Assembly (NCBI RefSeq): GCF_011603255.1
Contig: NZ_JAANCM010000007.1
Location: forward strand, 186,001 to 250,000
DNA length: 64,000 nucleotides
Reading direction: 5' to 3'
From: Ferranicluibacter rubi
Lineage (GTDB): Bacteria > Pseudomonadota > Alphaproteobacteria > Rhizobiales > Rhizobiaceae
Below, in pieces: positions 53,226-62,066 of this stretch (position 1 is its first letter; each line of letters starts with the position of its first letter). The notes under the pieces were generated by a model. It searched no databases, was not told the DNA's origin, and was given only the letters and a program-made list of their open reading frames with translations. A program made the position numbers and the translations under genes.

Positions 53226-53992
53226 GTGCCGGCCCCGAGGGATGGCCGTGTCCACGGCATGACCAGACGCTGAACGAAAACTGTCAGGCCGAACAGTGCA
53301 AGGGTGAGGACCGCGCTGACAAGGACAGCCGCCAGCACCAGGTCCGGCCTGAAATTGTTTTTGGCATTGAGAATGTAGATGCCGAGACCTTTGGCGGCAC
53401 CCGCATATTCGGCAAAGATCGCGCCGACCACAGCATAGGTCATGGAGATGCGCAGGCCGGCAAAGAAATAGGGGAGGGCGGACGGTAACCGGGCGAGCAG
53501 GAACCGTTTCCATCTCGGTGCGCCCATCGAGGCCAGGAGCTGTTCGATCTCCGCTTCGGTGGATTCGTAACCCTGGGTCAGGGCGACCAGGATCGGGAAG
53601 AACGTCACGAGGGCGACCAGCATGATTTTCGGCGCCAGCCCGAAACCGAACCAGAGAACGATGAGCGGCGCGATCGCCACCAGCGGCAGGGTCTGGCTGA
53701 TGATGAAGATCGGAAACAGAGCGCGCCGCACCGGGCGATAGAAATCGACCAGAACCGACAGGAGAAAGGCGACAGTCAGCGAGCAGGCAGATCCGAAGAC
53801 TGTGGCCCGGATTGTCGGCAATGTGTTGTCCCAGAGCGGCTGCCGGTTTTGCCAGGCCTGTTCGAGCACGCGTGAGGGTGCCGGCAGGGTCGTCGGCGAG
53901 ATGCCGGACAGTTGCGCATAGGCCTCCCAACTGACCAACAGCAGCGCGAGGGCGAACAGGGCGGGAAGGCCACGATAAAATTGGGTCAGCAT
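53222..53992 (-). CDS. thiX: Thiamine-precursor ABC permease
   Basis: 256 residues, six predicted membrane spans. BPD-type permease loop near EQLLASMGAPRWKRFLLARL (about 144-163). Paired with thiZ and thiY. Family SsuC/TauC-like; the thiamine role comes from operon context and the riboswitch. Confidence 0.88.
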   Translation of the reverse strand: MLTQFYRGLPALFALALLLVSWEAYAQLSGISPTTLPAPSRVLEQAWQNRQPLWDNTLPTIRATVFGSACSLTVAFLLSVLVDFYRPVRRALFPIFIISQTLPLVAIAPLIVLWFGFGLAPKIMLVALVTFFPILVALTQGYESTEAEIEQLLASMGAPRWKRFLLARLPSALPYFFAGLRISMTYAVVGAIFAEYAGAAKGLGIYILNAKNNFRPDLVLAAVLVSAVLTLALFGLTVFVQRLVMPWTRPSLGAGT

Positions 53993-54031
53993 GGAGCTTT
54001 CGAACCGATCCGTTGAAACAAATGACAGGCG

Positions 54032-54640
54032 TCAGAGCGACGTCGGACTATTCGCGGACACGGTGAGGTCGATGGTGACATGGCCTGCGGGCGGGCCGAA
54101 GCGGGTCAGCGCCTCGCAAACGGTGGCAAAGACCGAGCCCGCATCGCCGCTGAGCTTCGTGCAGAAGTTCTTCGACCTGTCGAAGACGCCGGACGATTTC
54201 AGAAAGTCGATGCAGCCGTAGATCTCGTCCATATGCTGGTCGATACCGAGCGTGTAGAGCGAGAATTGCGCCGCCACGGGCTGGCCGGACGAGGGCGCAT
54301 TCGATACGGCGGTCATTGCCTGACGTTTCCGCTCAGCCAGTGGCGCTATCGGCCCGCTCAGTTCCGGCACCTGGCAGATCGGATCGTCCGGTTCCCCCGG
54401 GCATCCGCGCGAGATGGTCGCATGGAGCACGCAGTGCTTACCGCTCGCCGCAGCGGCCACGAACAGATCGCGCATTGCCGCGAACACAATGTCCGGCGTG
54501 CCGACGAGAAGTGTCGAGATGTCGTCCGTTTCGACACGCAACCGGTCCCGATAGGGATCGAGCGCGCCGAGCGCGCCCAGAATGACGCCGACGAAATCGT
54601 CGGTCATGGGATACAATGAAATCTGCGCGCCGGAAAACAT
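54032..54640 (-). CDS. ykoF: YkoF-family thiamine/HMP-binding protein
   Basis: 202 residues with two related halves: AQISLYPMTDDFVGVILGAL near 5-24 and AAQFSLYTLGIDQHMDEIYG near 122-141, matching the tandem ACT-like fold of YkoF, which binds thiamine or its hydroxymethylpyrimidine moiety. ATG at 54640 follows GAGG. First gene of the riboswitch-controlled operon, 39 bases before thiX. Confidence 0.88.
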   Translation of the reverse strand: MFSGAQISLYPMTDDFVGVILGALGALDPYRDRLRVETDDISTLLVGTPDIVFAAMRDLFVAAAASGKHCVLHATISRGCPGEPDDPICQVPELSGPIAPLAERKRQAMTAVSNAPSSGQPVAAQFSLYTLGIDQHMDEIYGCIDFLKSSGVFDRSKNFCTKLSGDAGSVFATVCEALTRFGPPAGHVTIDLTVSANSPTSL

Positions 54641-54647
54641 CACTACC

Positions 54648-54738
54648 TCGCTCCGCTGGCATTATCCAGATCAGCTTAAGGGTCCATGATCTTGACGATC
54701 ACATCTCAGCCCCGGCTATACGGAGCACCCCTGTCTTC
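54648..54738 (-). ncRNA. TPP riboswitch
   Basis: On the minus strand, the leader of ykoF contains the TPP riboswitch core in order: GGGGTGCTCCG, CTGAGATG, ACCCTTAAG, and CTGATCTGGATAATGCCAGC. These are the conserved thiamine-box blocks for pyrimidine and pyrophosphate recognition. The 3' end is only a few bases from the ykoF ribosome site, so control is probably at translation initiation. Confidence 0.93.
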
Positions 54739-54983
54739 CCGATTGATAGGCTGAGATTGGAAGCAGATGCAAGCGATATTGAAGCCGTGGGCGATATACC
54801 GGTGTTCTCTCGCCGGTGACGATGCTTGTGCAGATATCCTTGGGATCCACCCATTCGATGCGCCGCGCGGCCGATCCAGGCGGATTGCGTATCATAGCGG
54901 TTATGGCGTTCGTAGGGGTTATCTCGTCGCGAAGGAATCGGAATTTCGAGCCTTCGTTCAATGCATGCCCCGACCGCTCATCG

Positions 54984-55703
54984 TCAGCGTGGCATCTTGT
55001 TGAAAGGGCAAACATCGTCCTCGAAGGGGACGTGTCTTCGACGAAACTGCGCGCCCTCCACGATCTCAGGCGTGCTGATCCTGTCCATGCGGAAGTGGCG
55101 GAAATCCTCGCGGGCGGCATCCCAGGCCACGAGATACCAAAGTGGCGGCAGGATCAGCAGGGCCTGCGGTTCGACCTCGCGGTTGGTTTCTACGCCTTTG
55201 GCGTCGCGGTAGCGGAACCGCAAATGTAGCCGCTGGAGAAATGCCGTCTCGAAGGCGGGCAGCAGCGCGGAATCGATCAGACCCAGGTCCGAAACATCCT
55301 GCCTGGGTGACAACTGTCCGACATACAGGCAGTCGAGAAGCCGGCGCAGGTCTCGCACCTTGTCTGCCGGCAGTGCCCTCTCGATCTTGGCAAGCCCCGC
55401 ATCTGCGAGATCGGAGAAGGGAAGGGACCGGGCCGCACGCATGGCCGCAACGCTGATGAGGAGCGCAAACAGCTCCGTCACGGAGAGCCGGGCAGTGGTC
55501 TGCACCGACTCTGGGTCGAGCTGAAGCCCGCCGCCCCGGCCGGATTCGGAATGGATGACGAAGCCCTGGTCACGCAGTGCTACGATGTCGCGCAGCACCG
55601 TTCGCCGGGAAGCACCAACCTCCCCTGCCAGGTCGTTAACCGTCGCGGTTCCGCTGCGCCGGAGGATGCGCACGATAGCGTCATGTCGGAAGCGAATGTT
55701 CAT
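54984..55703 (-). CDS. WYL-domain transcriptional regulator (YafY/DeoR-like)
   Basis: 239 residues. N-terminal winged helix (SGTATVNDLAGEVGASRRTV near 17-36), then a WYL ligand domain (PLWYLVAWDAAREDFRHFRM near 192-211 with W-Y-L). WYL proteins sense small ligands or nucleic acids and often control defence or stress genes. Divergent from the RidA-like gene; a near-palindrome in the gap is a candidate operator. Confidence 0.87.
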   Translation of the reverse strand: MNIRFRHDAIVRILRRSGTATVNDLAGEVGASRRTVLRDIVALRDQGFVIHSESGRGGGLQLDPESVQTTARLSVTELFALLISVAAMRAARSLPFSDLADAGLAKIERALPADKVRDLRRLLDCLYVGQLSPRQDVSDLGLIDSALLPAFETAFLQRLHLRFRYRDAKGVETNREVEPQALLILPPLWYLVAWDAAREDFRHFRMDRISTPEIVEGAQFRRRHVPFEDDVCPFNKMPR

Positions 55704-55713
55704 TTATGGATCC

Positions 55714-55742
55714 TGGCACATTCGGTGCCAGATTATGGCACC
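55714..55742. promoter_or_regulatory. Candidate WYL-regulator operator
   Basis: TGGCAC (55714-55719), 5 bases, GTGCCA (55725-55730), and a third copy TGGCACC at 55736-55742, in the 84-base gap between the regulator and the RidA-like gene. The dyad plus an extra half-site fits a repressor/activator site for the divergent pair. Confidence 0.6.
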
Positions 55743-55787
55743 AATTTACTCTAGGCGGGTCATGGTAGCTCAACAAGGAGATTAAAC

Positions 55788-56219
55788 ATGACACTCCAAA
55801 ACCAGACACCCGTCGCAAGCGCAACGCCGGTTATCATCAACCCTTCCCATCTGCACGACCCGACGCCGAGTGGCTACAGTACAGCTGTCATCACCCCTGC
55901 ATCCGGTCGGCTGGCATTCATCTCCGGGCAAGGCGGGCAAGACCGGACTGGCGCTCTTTCTCCGGATTTTGCAACACAGGTGGAACAGGCTTACGCAAAC
56001 CTTGCCGCCGTAATCGACGCGCTTGGCGCTCGCCTGGATCAGGTCGTGAAACTGACAGTTTTCGTGGTTGATCACGACATGTCGAAGCTGGGTGTGCTGA
56101 CCGAGAACGTGATCCGGGTGTTCGGCGATAAGTTCCCGGCACAGACATTGATTCCAGTGCCAAGGCTCGCAATCGACCCCATGCTTTTCGAGGTTGAGGC
56201 CGTAGCTCTGCTGGATTAA
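55788..56219 (+). CDS. RidA/YjgF-family protein
   Basis: 143 residues, chorismate-mutase-like fold: FISGQGGQDRTGALSPDFAT near 44-63, LGARLDQVVKLTVFVVD near 79-95, VEAVALLD at the end. The usual catalytic Arg of RidA (in a PARS/PART motif) is replaced: here FPAQT. It may lack the imine-hydrolase activity that removes 2-aminoacrylate. Divergently placed with a WYL regulator. Confidence 0.88.
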   Translation: MTLQNQTPVASATPVIINPSHLHDPTPSGYSTAVITPASGRLAFISGQGGQDRTGALSPDFATQVEQAYANLAAVIDALGARLDQVVKLTVFVVDHDMSKLGVLTENVIRVFGDKFPAQTLIPVPRLAIDPMLFEVEAVALLD

Positions 56220-56229
56220 GCGCTCGACC

Positions 56230-56850
56230 GACGCACCGACATCGCGTCGTGTTGAATACTCGCGAACACCCGGTCAGCGTTTTTAATACAGCGGGTGCCC
56301 TTTGCAGCTTGGCGAACTTGATCCACGTCATTATCGCGGCGACCGGACAGGTGGTGTCGGATGAGCCGCGACCCACCTCGATCTCTCGCCATACAGTTTT
56401 ACCGCGCAAGGTAACCAGAATTCCCTTGTCGAGGATTTCGATCCAGCCGCGCCCATCTTCGGTCGGATCTGTTTTTAGATCGAGGCCGACGATCTCCGAG
56501 CGGCGTGGGCCGCCGGCGAATCCGATCAGGAGCATGGCGCGGTCGTGCAGGCCACGCAGAGAGCCGCGATCGAGTGTCTCGATTATGGCGATGATATCTT
56601 TGGTCAATACCGCTTCCTTTTGCACAGGTGGGCGGGCGCGGCTGTCTCGAATACCTGCCATCACCGTGGCAATATGTCGGTCCTTTCGATCAAGGGTGAG
56701 GTCGCGCTGGGCATAGTTCCAAGAGAGTGAGGAAAGGCGGCGTTCGATTGTGGACACAGAGTTCGGCGAACTCGCCGCCTTGACGTAACCCGGGGCGCGA
56801 TCCGCAAGACTGGCGAGATGAGCCAACGCCTGGTCGACATTAAAGGGCAA
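56230..56850 (-). pseudogene. Tyrosine-recombinase (integrase) remnant
   Basis: About 200 residues match the core of phage-type integrases: LTKDIIAIIETLDRGSLRGL, then HDRAMLLIGFAGGPRRSEIV with the catalytic Arg, and the strand WIEILDKGILVTLRGK. The frame is interrupted upstream by a TAG, and it lacks the C-terminal His-x-x-Arg and Tyr block, so both ends are missing. Sequence after about 56230 on this strand is non-homologous and opposite the RidA gene. A scar of an old mobile element. Confidence 0.75.
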
Positions 56851-56939
56851 ATAACGCGCCTAGGTACGACGCGCTTGAGGGCATGCATAATGACCTATCA
56901 CCCTGGTTTGAATTGCGGTCACCATGGTACAGATCGGTT

Positions 56940-57851
56940 ATGGGATTCGGAGTTTTCATTCACCGCACGGATTCGATCTATGACGACAGCCCGGCTAAGC
57001 GATATCAGTTTCCGAGCCAGTATCTCGGCCGTGTCCAATCCTGTGTCGGAGACTGGATCATCTATTATGAACCCCGAAAGGTGGCGGCGACCCGCGGATA
57101 TTTCGCCGTGGCCAAGGTCGCGCGAGTTATTGCAGATCCGAAAGCGCCCGGAATGTACTTGGCTTTGATCGAACCGGGCAGCTACCTTGATTTCGTCAAC
57201 GCCGTCCCCTTCAGCGGGCCTGACGGCGTGATCGAGAGCGGAGTGCTCAACGAAGTGGGCCGGATTTCGGGACGGGCGCAGGCCGCAGTTCGGCCGATCT
57301 CGCCAGTGGATTTCAATCGCATTCTGTCGATGGGGCTGGCGGAAGATCAACCCGAGTTGCCGCGGTTCGGTGAGGCGACTGAGACGTCAGGGCCGAGTGG
57401 CTTCTCGGACAGTGCCCAAGCTCCTTTCATGTTCGAACAGGAGAGGGCGCGGGTCACGCAACTCTCTTCACGCATCGTTCGTGATCGCCTGTTTCGTCGT
57501 TTGATATTGCAAGCCTACAACAAGCGGTGTGCGATAACCGGCTTAAAGCTGATCAACGGCGGCGGCCGGGCCGAGGTAGACGCCGCCCACATCCGCCCGG
57601 TCGACGCGAATGGTCCAGACATCTTGTCGAACGGCATTGCCTTGTCCGGAACAGCCCATTGGATGTTTGATCGCGGTCTTATCGGCTTGTCGGACGAACT
57701 TGAGGTTCTAGTCTCACGCTATGCAAACGATCGCGACAGTATCCAGGGTCTCATCAACCAGACCCGAAGGGCGATCGTGCCAGCAGGTATTCACGAGCGC
57801 CCGCATCCCCAATTTCTACAATGGCATCGTGAGAATACATTTAAACATTAG
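56940..57851 (+). CDS. HNH endonuclease-domain protein
   Basis: 303 residues. The N-terminal half (MGFGVFIHRTDSIYDDSPAK, then VGDWIIYYEPRKVAATRGYF) matches a domain commonly fused to HNH in restriction-like proteins. C-terminal HNH_2: CAITGLKL, then DAAHIRPV, then LSNGIALSGTAHWMFDRGL, with the His, Asn and His in order near 230-270. I place the start at 56940 by homology; an ATG at 56883 is possible. Lies next to an integrase remnant, so it may be a horizontally gained restriction or defence gene. Confidence 0.8.
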   Translation: MGFGVFIHRTDSIYDDSPAKRYQFPSQYLGRVQSCVGDWIIYYEPRKVAATRGYFAVAKVARVIADPKAPGMYLALIEPGSYLDFVNAVPFSGPDGVIESGVLNEVGRISGRAQAAVRPISPVDFNRILSMGLAEDQPELPRFGEATETSGPSGFSDSAQAPFMFEQERARVTQLSSRIVRDRLFRRLILQAYNKRCAITGLKLINGGGRAEVDAAHIRPVDANGPDILSNGIALSGTAHWMFDRGLIGLSDELEVLVSRYANDRDSIQGLINQTRRAIVPAGIHERPHPQFLQWHRENTFKH

Positions 57852-58019
57852 CATGCCGGTGGTTTATATCCTTTCAAGGCGTCGGATCGAGTTGGATCGT
57901 CTTGAAGCTAGACCCTTTCGCTTAATGGTAGGCCACCGGTTGGACATCCATCAGGGCGGAACGGATCCACAGCATTCCGGCTGCTAAACTTCATATTCTT
58001 GGCAAGAACGGCGACCTTC

Positions 58020-59297
58020 TTAAATCTTGAGCTTCAAATGCTCGGAGACAACAAGCCCAGCCGCCCCACGCAACGCTGTGTGGCCTTCGCCGAGCCCGTT
58101 GCTGACGATGGTAATGTCCTGGTTGGGGCGTGCCAGCACGAAGCTGCGCACATGGCGCTCGATCGATCCAGACAGGCGCGCGCCTCCTGTGGCAGCGTCG
58201 CCATGCAGGATGTAGAAGTTGAGAGACAAGGTTTGCTGCAGATTGGCGATGCCGACTGCGATGTTGCGGGCGTAGCGATCGAGGATCTCTTCGGCGCGCG
58301 ATGACCCACTTTCGGCATCTTCAACCAGACGCGCGCTCGTTACTGTCCCGGGGTCATCGAGACCCACTCGTTCCGCCTCTCGTCTCAGCCATGAAAGGGT
58401 GGCGATCGTCTCCCAGCAGCCTTGCTTCCCACAGTTGCATGCACGGCCATCGAGCTGGACGACGGTGTGGCCGAGTTCGCCACCGGAACCGGCAAGCCCC
58501 CTATAAACCTGACCGTTGATGTAATATGCGCCGCCCAGAACTTCGCCGGTGTAAATGGCCGCGAAGTTCTGTTGGCCGCGTCCCGGCCCGAACCATCGGT
58601 CTCCGACTAGGAGAGCGCGGGGATGGTGATCGATGACGACCGGCAACCCAAAATGCGCGCTGAGGATATTGGTGATCGGCAGGCCGGTCAGGACGGGCGC
58701 CAGACTGACGGTCACAATGACGCCCTTGTCGCTGTCGATCATGCCGCCGGCCGCGATCCCGATGCCGAAAGGGGGCTGGGTCGCCTGATCGAGCGATCGT
58801 GCCAGGGTTTCCGTCAGAATGCGGCTGAAATCCTCGACCTCGCCGTTCACATCGAAGGGCGCCTTCTCGAGCGCGGAAATCTCCCCCGTTAAGGTGACGA
58901 GGCAGGTCTGTATCCTGCCCGGAAGCAACAGAACGGCGGCGAGCATCGGAGCATCGCGGTTGAAGAACAGAGGGCGCGCTGGTTTCCCTCCCTGGACGGC
59001 CGAACGCGTGGCCTTGCCTTCAACAAGAAGTTTCTCCTCGATCATTGGCTGTACGATGCCGGTCACCGTCGTTCTGTTGACGCCGGCCAAACGCGCGAGA
59101 TCGGCCCGGCTCGTCGGCCCGTTGTCGTAGAGCGCCTGAAGAATCCTGCCGCGATTGATGGCGCCGATATCGGACGGAGAAACGAGCATCATGGCCGTTG
59201 GCGTGGTTCCTTCGGAATCCGCCTCGGGCCTCGCGATCTCCGGTCTCGCCGACCGCAAGCCGTTCAGACTATTCCTGCTTTGGAGATCAGAAGCCAC
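58020..59297 (-). CDS. ROK-family transcriptional repressor
   Basis: 425 residues from a GTG at 59297 with AGGAAAG just upstream. An N-terminal MarR-like winged helix (GPTSRADLARLAGVNRTTVT) leads into the ROK domain with the zinc-loop motif CNCGKQGCWE near 277-286. The stretch where ROK kinases have a catalytic Asp (ENDAN) reads VIDHHPRALLVGD, so it is a repressor and not a kinase. Divergent from the sugar ABC operon, which it likely represses until the sugar binds. Confidence 0.85.
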   Translation of the reverse strand: MASDLQSRNSLNGLRSARPEIARPEADSEGTTPTAMMLVSPSDIGAINRGRILQALYDNGPTSRADLARLAGVNRTTVTGIVQPMIEEKLLVEGKATRSAVQGGKPARPLFFNRDAPMLAAVLLLPGRIQTCLVTLTGEISALEKAPFDVNGEVEDFSRILTETLARSLDQATQPPFGIGIAAGGMIDSDKGVIVTVSLAPVLTGLPITNILSAHFGLPVVIDHHPRALLVGDRWFGPGRGQQNFAAIYTGEVLGGAYYINGQVYRGLAGSGGELGHTVVQLDGRACNCGKQGCWETIATLSWLRREAERVGLDDPGTVTSARLVEDAESGSSRAEEILDRYARNIAVGIANLQQTLSLNFYILHGDAATGGARLSGSIERHVRSFVLARPNQDITIVSNGLGEGHTALRGAAGLVVSEHLKLKI

Positions 59298-59464
59298 GGC
59301 ATCTTTCCTGTTCAATCGGTACGGGCCCAAGGCGGCGTGCCATCTTCGTCGTATTATCATGAGAGCCGTTTGCGGGAATGGTTTTGGTTTGTCGTCGGCC
59401 GCTTCATGCAATCCTGCTCACAAAAACTCTCGGTCAACAACGTCACGATTGACATCTACCATAA

Positions 59465-59483
59465 GTTTGTGCGACGTACAAAC
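59465..59483. promoter_or_regulatory. Candidate ROK operator
   Basis: Inverted repeat GTTTGT-N7-ACAAAC in the divergent gap between the ROK repressor and the sugar transporter, next to TTGACA at 59449-59454. A good candidate operator/promoter pair. No other gene is evident in the 298-base gap. Confidence 0.55.
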
Positions 59484-59595
59484 ATACTGCCTCGGAGAAG
59501 CGCAGGCAGATAAACGGGAACAACGGCGTAGACGACCAGCGTGCAGGAAACACGCAGGATGACGTATCGCGCCAAAGCAAACTGTGGAGAGAGAC

Positions 59596-61059
59596 ATGCA
59601 GAAGGATATGATTGCCTTATCGCGTCGGAACTTGCTCAAGGGCGTTTCTTCGGCAGCCGTTTGCTCCGGCGTGCTGGGCGCACTCGCTGCCTCACGGGCG
59701 CAGGCGCAGGACATCACCAACGTTCGTGTGCTCTCGGTGGAAGATCCCTTCTTCTTCTCGCTGAAGGCGATGCTGCCTGACTTCGAAAAGGAAACGGGCA
59801 TCAAGGTCGAGCTAGAAAGTCTGTCCTACGATGCGCTCCAGGCGCGCCTGGTCTCCGCCTTCGTGGCCAACACCTCGGATGCTGATGTCATCGCCGTCGA
59901 CCAGATGTGGCTCGGACAGTACCTTGACAATGGCTGGATCGTCTCCCTGAACGATCACATCGCCAAGGATCCCGATATCGATCTCGCCGACTTCATCCCT
60001 GAGGTCCTCTATTCGTCCAACATGTGGCGTGGGCAAATCGCGACGCTGCCAGTCGCGGCCTACGCGCAGGGTGTGATGTACCGAAAGGACATGTTCGAGG
60101 CATTGGGTGTCGTCGCGCCCCCTACGGAGACGTCGGATGCCTGGACCTGGACCGCCTATATCGACACGCTCAAAAAGCTCGAAGGCAAGACGTTCAAGGA
60201 CGTACCGGTATTCCCGACCGTCGTCTGCGGTTCGCAGCCGTCACCGATCGTTCATATGTTCACCCAGATCTCAGCGAGTCACGGCGCCTCCTGGTTCAAG
60301 TCCTTTCCTGCCCAGCCATGGGATTTCGAGCCGATGCTTTCCGGCCCGGCCTGGGAAAAGTCGATCGAGGTCTATCGCGAGCTCTACCGGCTGTCGCCGC
60401 CCGAAGCCATCAACTACGTCTGGTTCGATGCCGGTACGCGGTTCGCCAAGGGCGACATCGGCATGTTCTACTGGTGGACGCCGTATTTCTACCTGATCAA
60501 GAATTCGGGCTACATGACGGGCAGCAAGTCCTCGGTGATGGACGTCTATGCGACCGCGGCGCTTCCCAAGGCCGAAGGAATAGCGCAGACCATCAGCGTC
60601 GGCGGTTGGAGCCTAGGCGTTCCCGCCAGTTCCGCCAAGCAGGCGGCAGGCTATGCTTTCATCAAATGGGCGACCTCCAAGGCGACCCAGAAGAAGATGG
60701 GGCTCTGGCCCGACCTCAACTACCAGTTCTCCGACTTCGGGCGCGCCTCGCTTTACGAGGACAAGGACCTGAAGGCGGTCTATCCTTATCTCGACGTGCA
60801 GTACCGCATGATGAAGCAGGGCAATGGCAAGGTCACGCGACCACCCGTTCCCGGTTACACCGCACTCGAAAGCGTATTCGGCCTGACGCTGAACCAGCTT
60901 CTCACTGGGTCGGAAGCCCCGGCTCCCGCGCTCGAGCGCGCCAACAGCCTTTTTGCCAGCATCCTCAAGGGAAACTTCATGATCCCCTACCAGAAGGAGA
61001 GCTATGACGACACGCTCGACGGCGCTAAGGCCCTGATCGGCAAGCTGGCCAACAGCTGA
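59596..61059 (+). CDS. Sugar ABC transporter substrate-binding protein (CUT1)
   Basis: 487 residues. Twin-arginine-type signal (LSRRNLLKGVSSAAV near 8-22), cleavage near AQAQ. Family 1 binding-protein features: MLPDFEKETGIKVELESLSY near 58-77, and DADVIAVDQMWLGQYLDNGW. Start at 59596 follows GGAGAGAG. Binds an unknown oligo- or monosaccharide; first gene of the operon with two permeases and a dehydrogenase. No ATPase gene lies in the window, so a shared or downstream ATPase is needed. Confidence 0.9.
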   Translation: MQKDMIALSRRNLLKGVSSAAVCSGVLGALAASRAQAQDITNVRVLSVEDPFFFSLKAMLPDFEKETGIKVELESLSYDALQARLVSAFVANTSDADVIAVDQMWLGQYLDNGWIVSLNDHIAKDPDIDLADFIPEVLYSSNMWRGQIATLPVAAYAQGVMYRKDMFEALGVVAPPTETSDAWTWTAYIDTLKKLEGKTFKDVPVFPTVVCGSQPSPIVHMFTQISASHGASWFKSFPAQPWDFEPMLSGPAWEKSIEVYRELYRLSPPEAINYVWFDAGTRFAKGDIGMFYWWTPYFYLIKNSGYMTGSKSSVMDVYATAALPKAEGIAQTISVGGWSLGVPASSAKQAAGYAFIKWATSKATQKKMGLWPDLNYQFSDFGRASLYEDKDLKAVYPYLDVQYRMMKQGNGKVTRPPVPGYTALESVFGLTLNQLLTGSEAPAPALERANSLFASILKGNFMIPYQKESYDDTLDGAKALIGKLANS

Positions 61060-61135
61060 CGCCTGTGCGTGCCGCCTCTGTCTGCTTCCCTTGAAGCGGG
61101 CAGGGGCATCGGGAACCCTGACACAGGACGTTGAG

Positions 61136-62065
61136 ATGACGACGATAACGGCCCACACGCCGGTCGCTACTATGACCGGACGGCGAAGCTTCGTTCGCAG
61201 AAACCTGCCCTACCTGCTGATCGCGCCTTCGGTCATCATGCTGCTGGTGCTGATCGCCTATCCGCTGCTATTTGCGCTTCGTTCCAGCTTTTATTTCTGG
61301 AACCTGCAGATCGGGCCCGAGCCGCAGGCCTTCGTCGGCTTTGACAACTACGTGCAGGCCCTGAACGCCTTCGACTTTCAGGCGGCTCTCACCAATACAC
61401 TGTTGCTCTCCTTCGTGGGAACGGCGCTCGAATTCGCGCTCGGCCTATCGATCGCGCTGATCTTGCTTCGAGCACTGCCAGGCATGAATGTCGTGCGGGC
61501 ATTGCTCATTCTGCCCACGACGATCGCTCCCATCGTCGTGGGCTTTTTATTCCGCTATCTCTACGACCCCGGCGGTGGCCTTCTAACCTGGGTGCTGACG
61601 TCCATCGGCATTCCAATTCCCGCGGTCGGTCTTCTCGGCTCACCGTCCACGGCGCTCGCCGCCGTCCTCTTCGCCGACATCTGGCAGTGGACGCCCTTCT
61701 TTGCGATCGTTCTCTATGCCAGCCTTCTCTCGGTGCCGGAGGAGATCATCGAGGCGGCACGGCTCGACCGGGCCTCGGCCTGGACCATCCTAATGCGGAT
61801 CAAGCTGCCGCTGATCAAGCGCACGGCCATCATCATCGTCATGCTCCGGTTCATGCAGCTCTTCAACACCTTCGACACGGTGCTCGTGCTGACGCGCGGC
61901 GGCCCAGGCACTTCCACCCGCACGCTCGGCTACTCGCTCTATGAGCAGGGTCTGATCAACTTCAACATCGGCCTTGTGAGCGCCATGACGTGGATCACCG
62001 TTCTCATCGTCAACATCATCGTCGCCCTCTACGTCTTCTTCGCCTTCCGAAACGAGGAGTGGTGA
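61136..62065 (+). CDS. Sugar ABC transporter permease (MalF-like)
   Basis: 309 residues, six membrane spans (YLLIAPSVIMLLVLIAYPLL near 26-45). EAA loop EIIEAARLDRASAWTILMRI near 203-222. AGGA 9 bases before the ATG. Forms the channel with the following gene. Confidence 0.92.
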   Translation: MTTITAHTPVATMTGRRSFVRRNLPYLLIAPSVIMLLVLIAYPLLFALRSSFYFWNLQIGPEPQAFVGFDNYVQALNAFDFQAALTNTLLLSFVGTALEFALGLSIALILLRALPGMNVVRALLILPTTIAPIVVGFLFRYLYDPGGGLLTWVLTSIGIPIPAVGLLGSPSTALAAVLFADIWQWTPFFAIVLYASLLSVPEEIIEAARLDRASAWTILMRIKLPLIKRTAIIIVMLRFMQLFNTFDTVLVLTRGGPGTSTRTLGYSLYEQGLINFNIGLVSAMTWITVLIVNIIVALYVFFAFRNEEW

Positions 62066-62066
62066 C

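Noticed and set aside
54767-55003. Short frames between the riboswitch and the WYL regulator gene
   Set aside because: No motif, no ribosome site and overlap with the regulator end; nothing supportable in this stretch.
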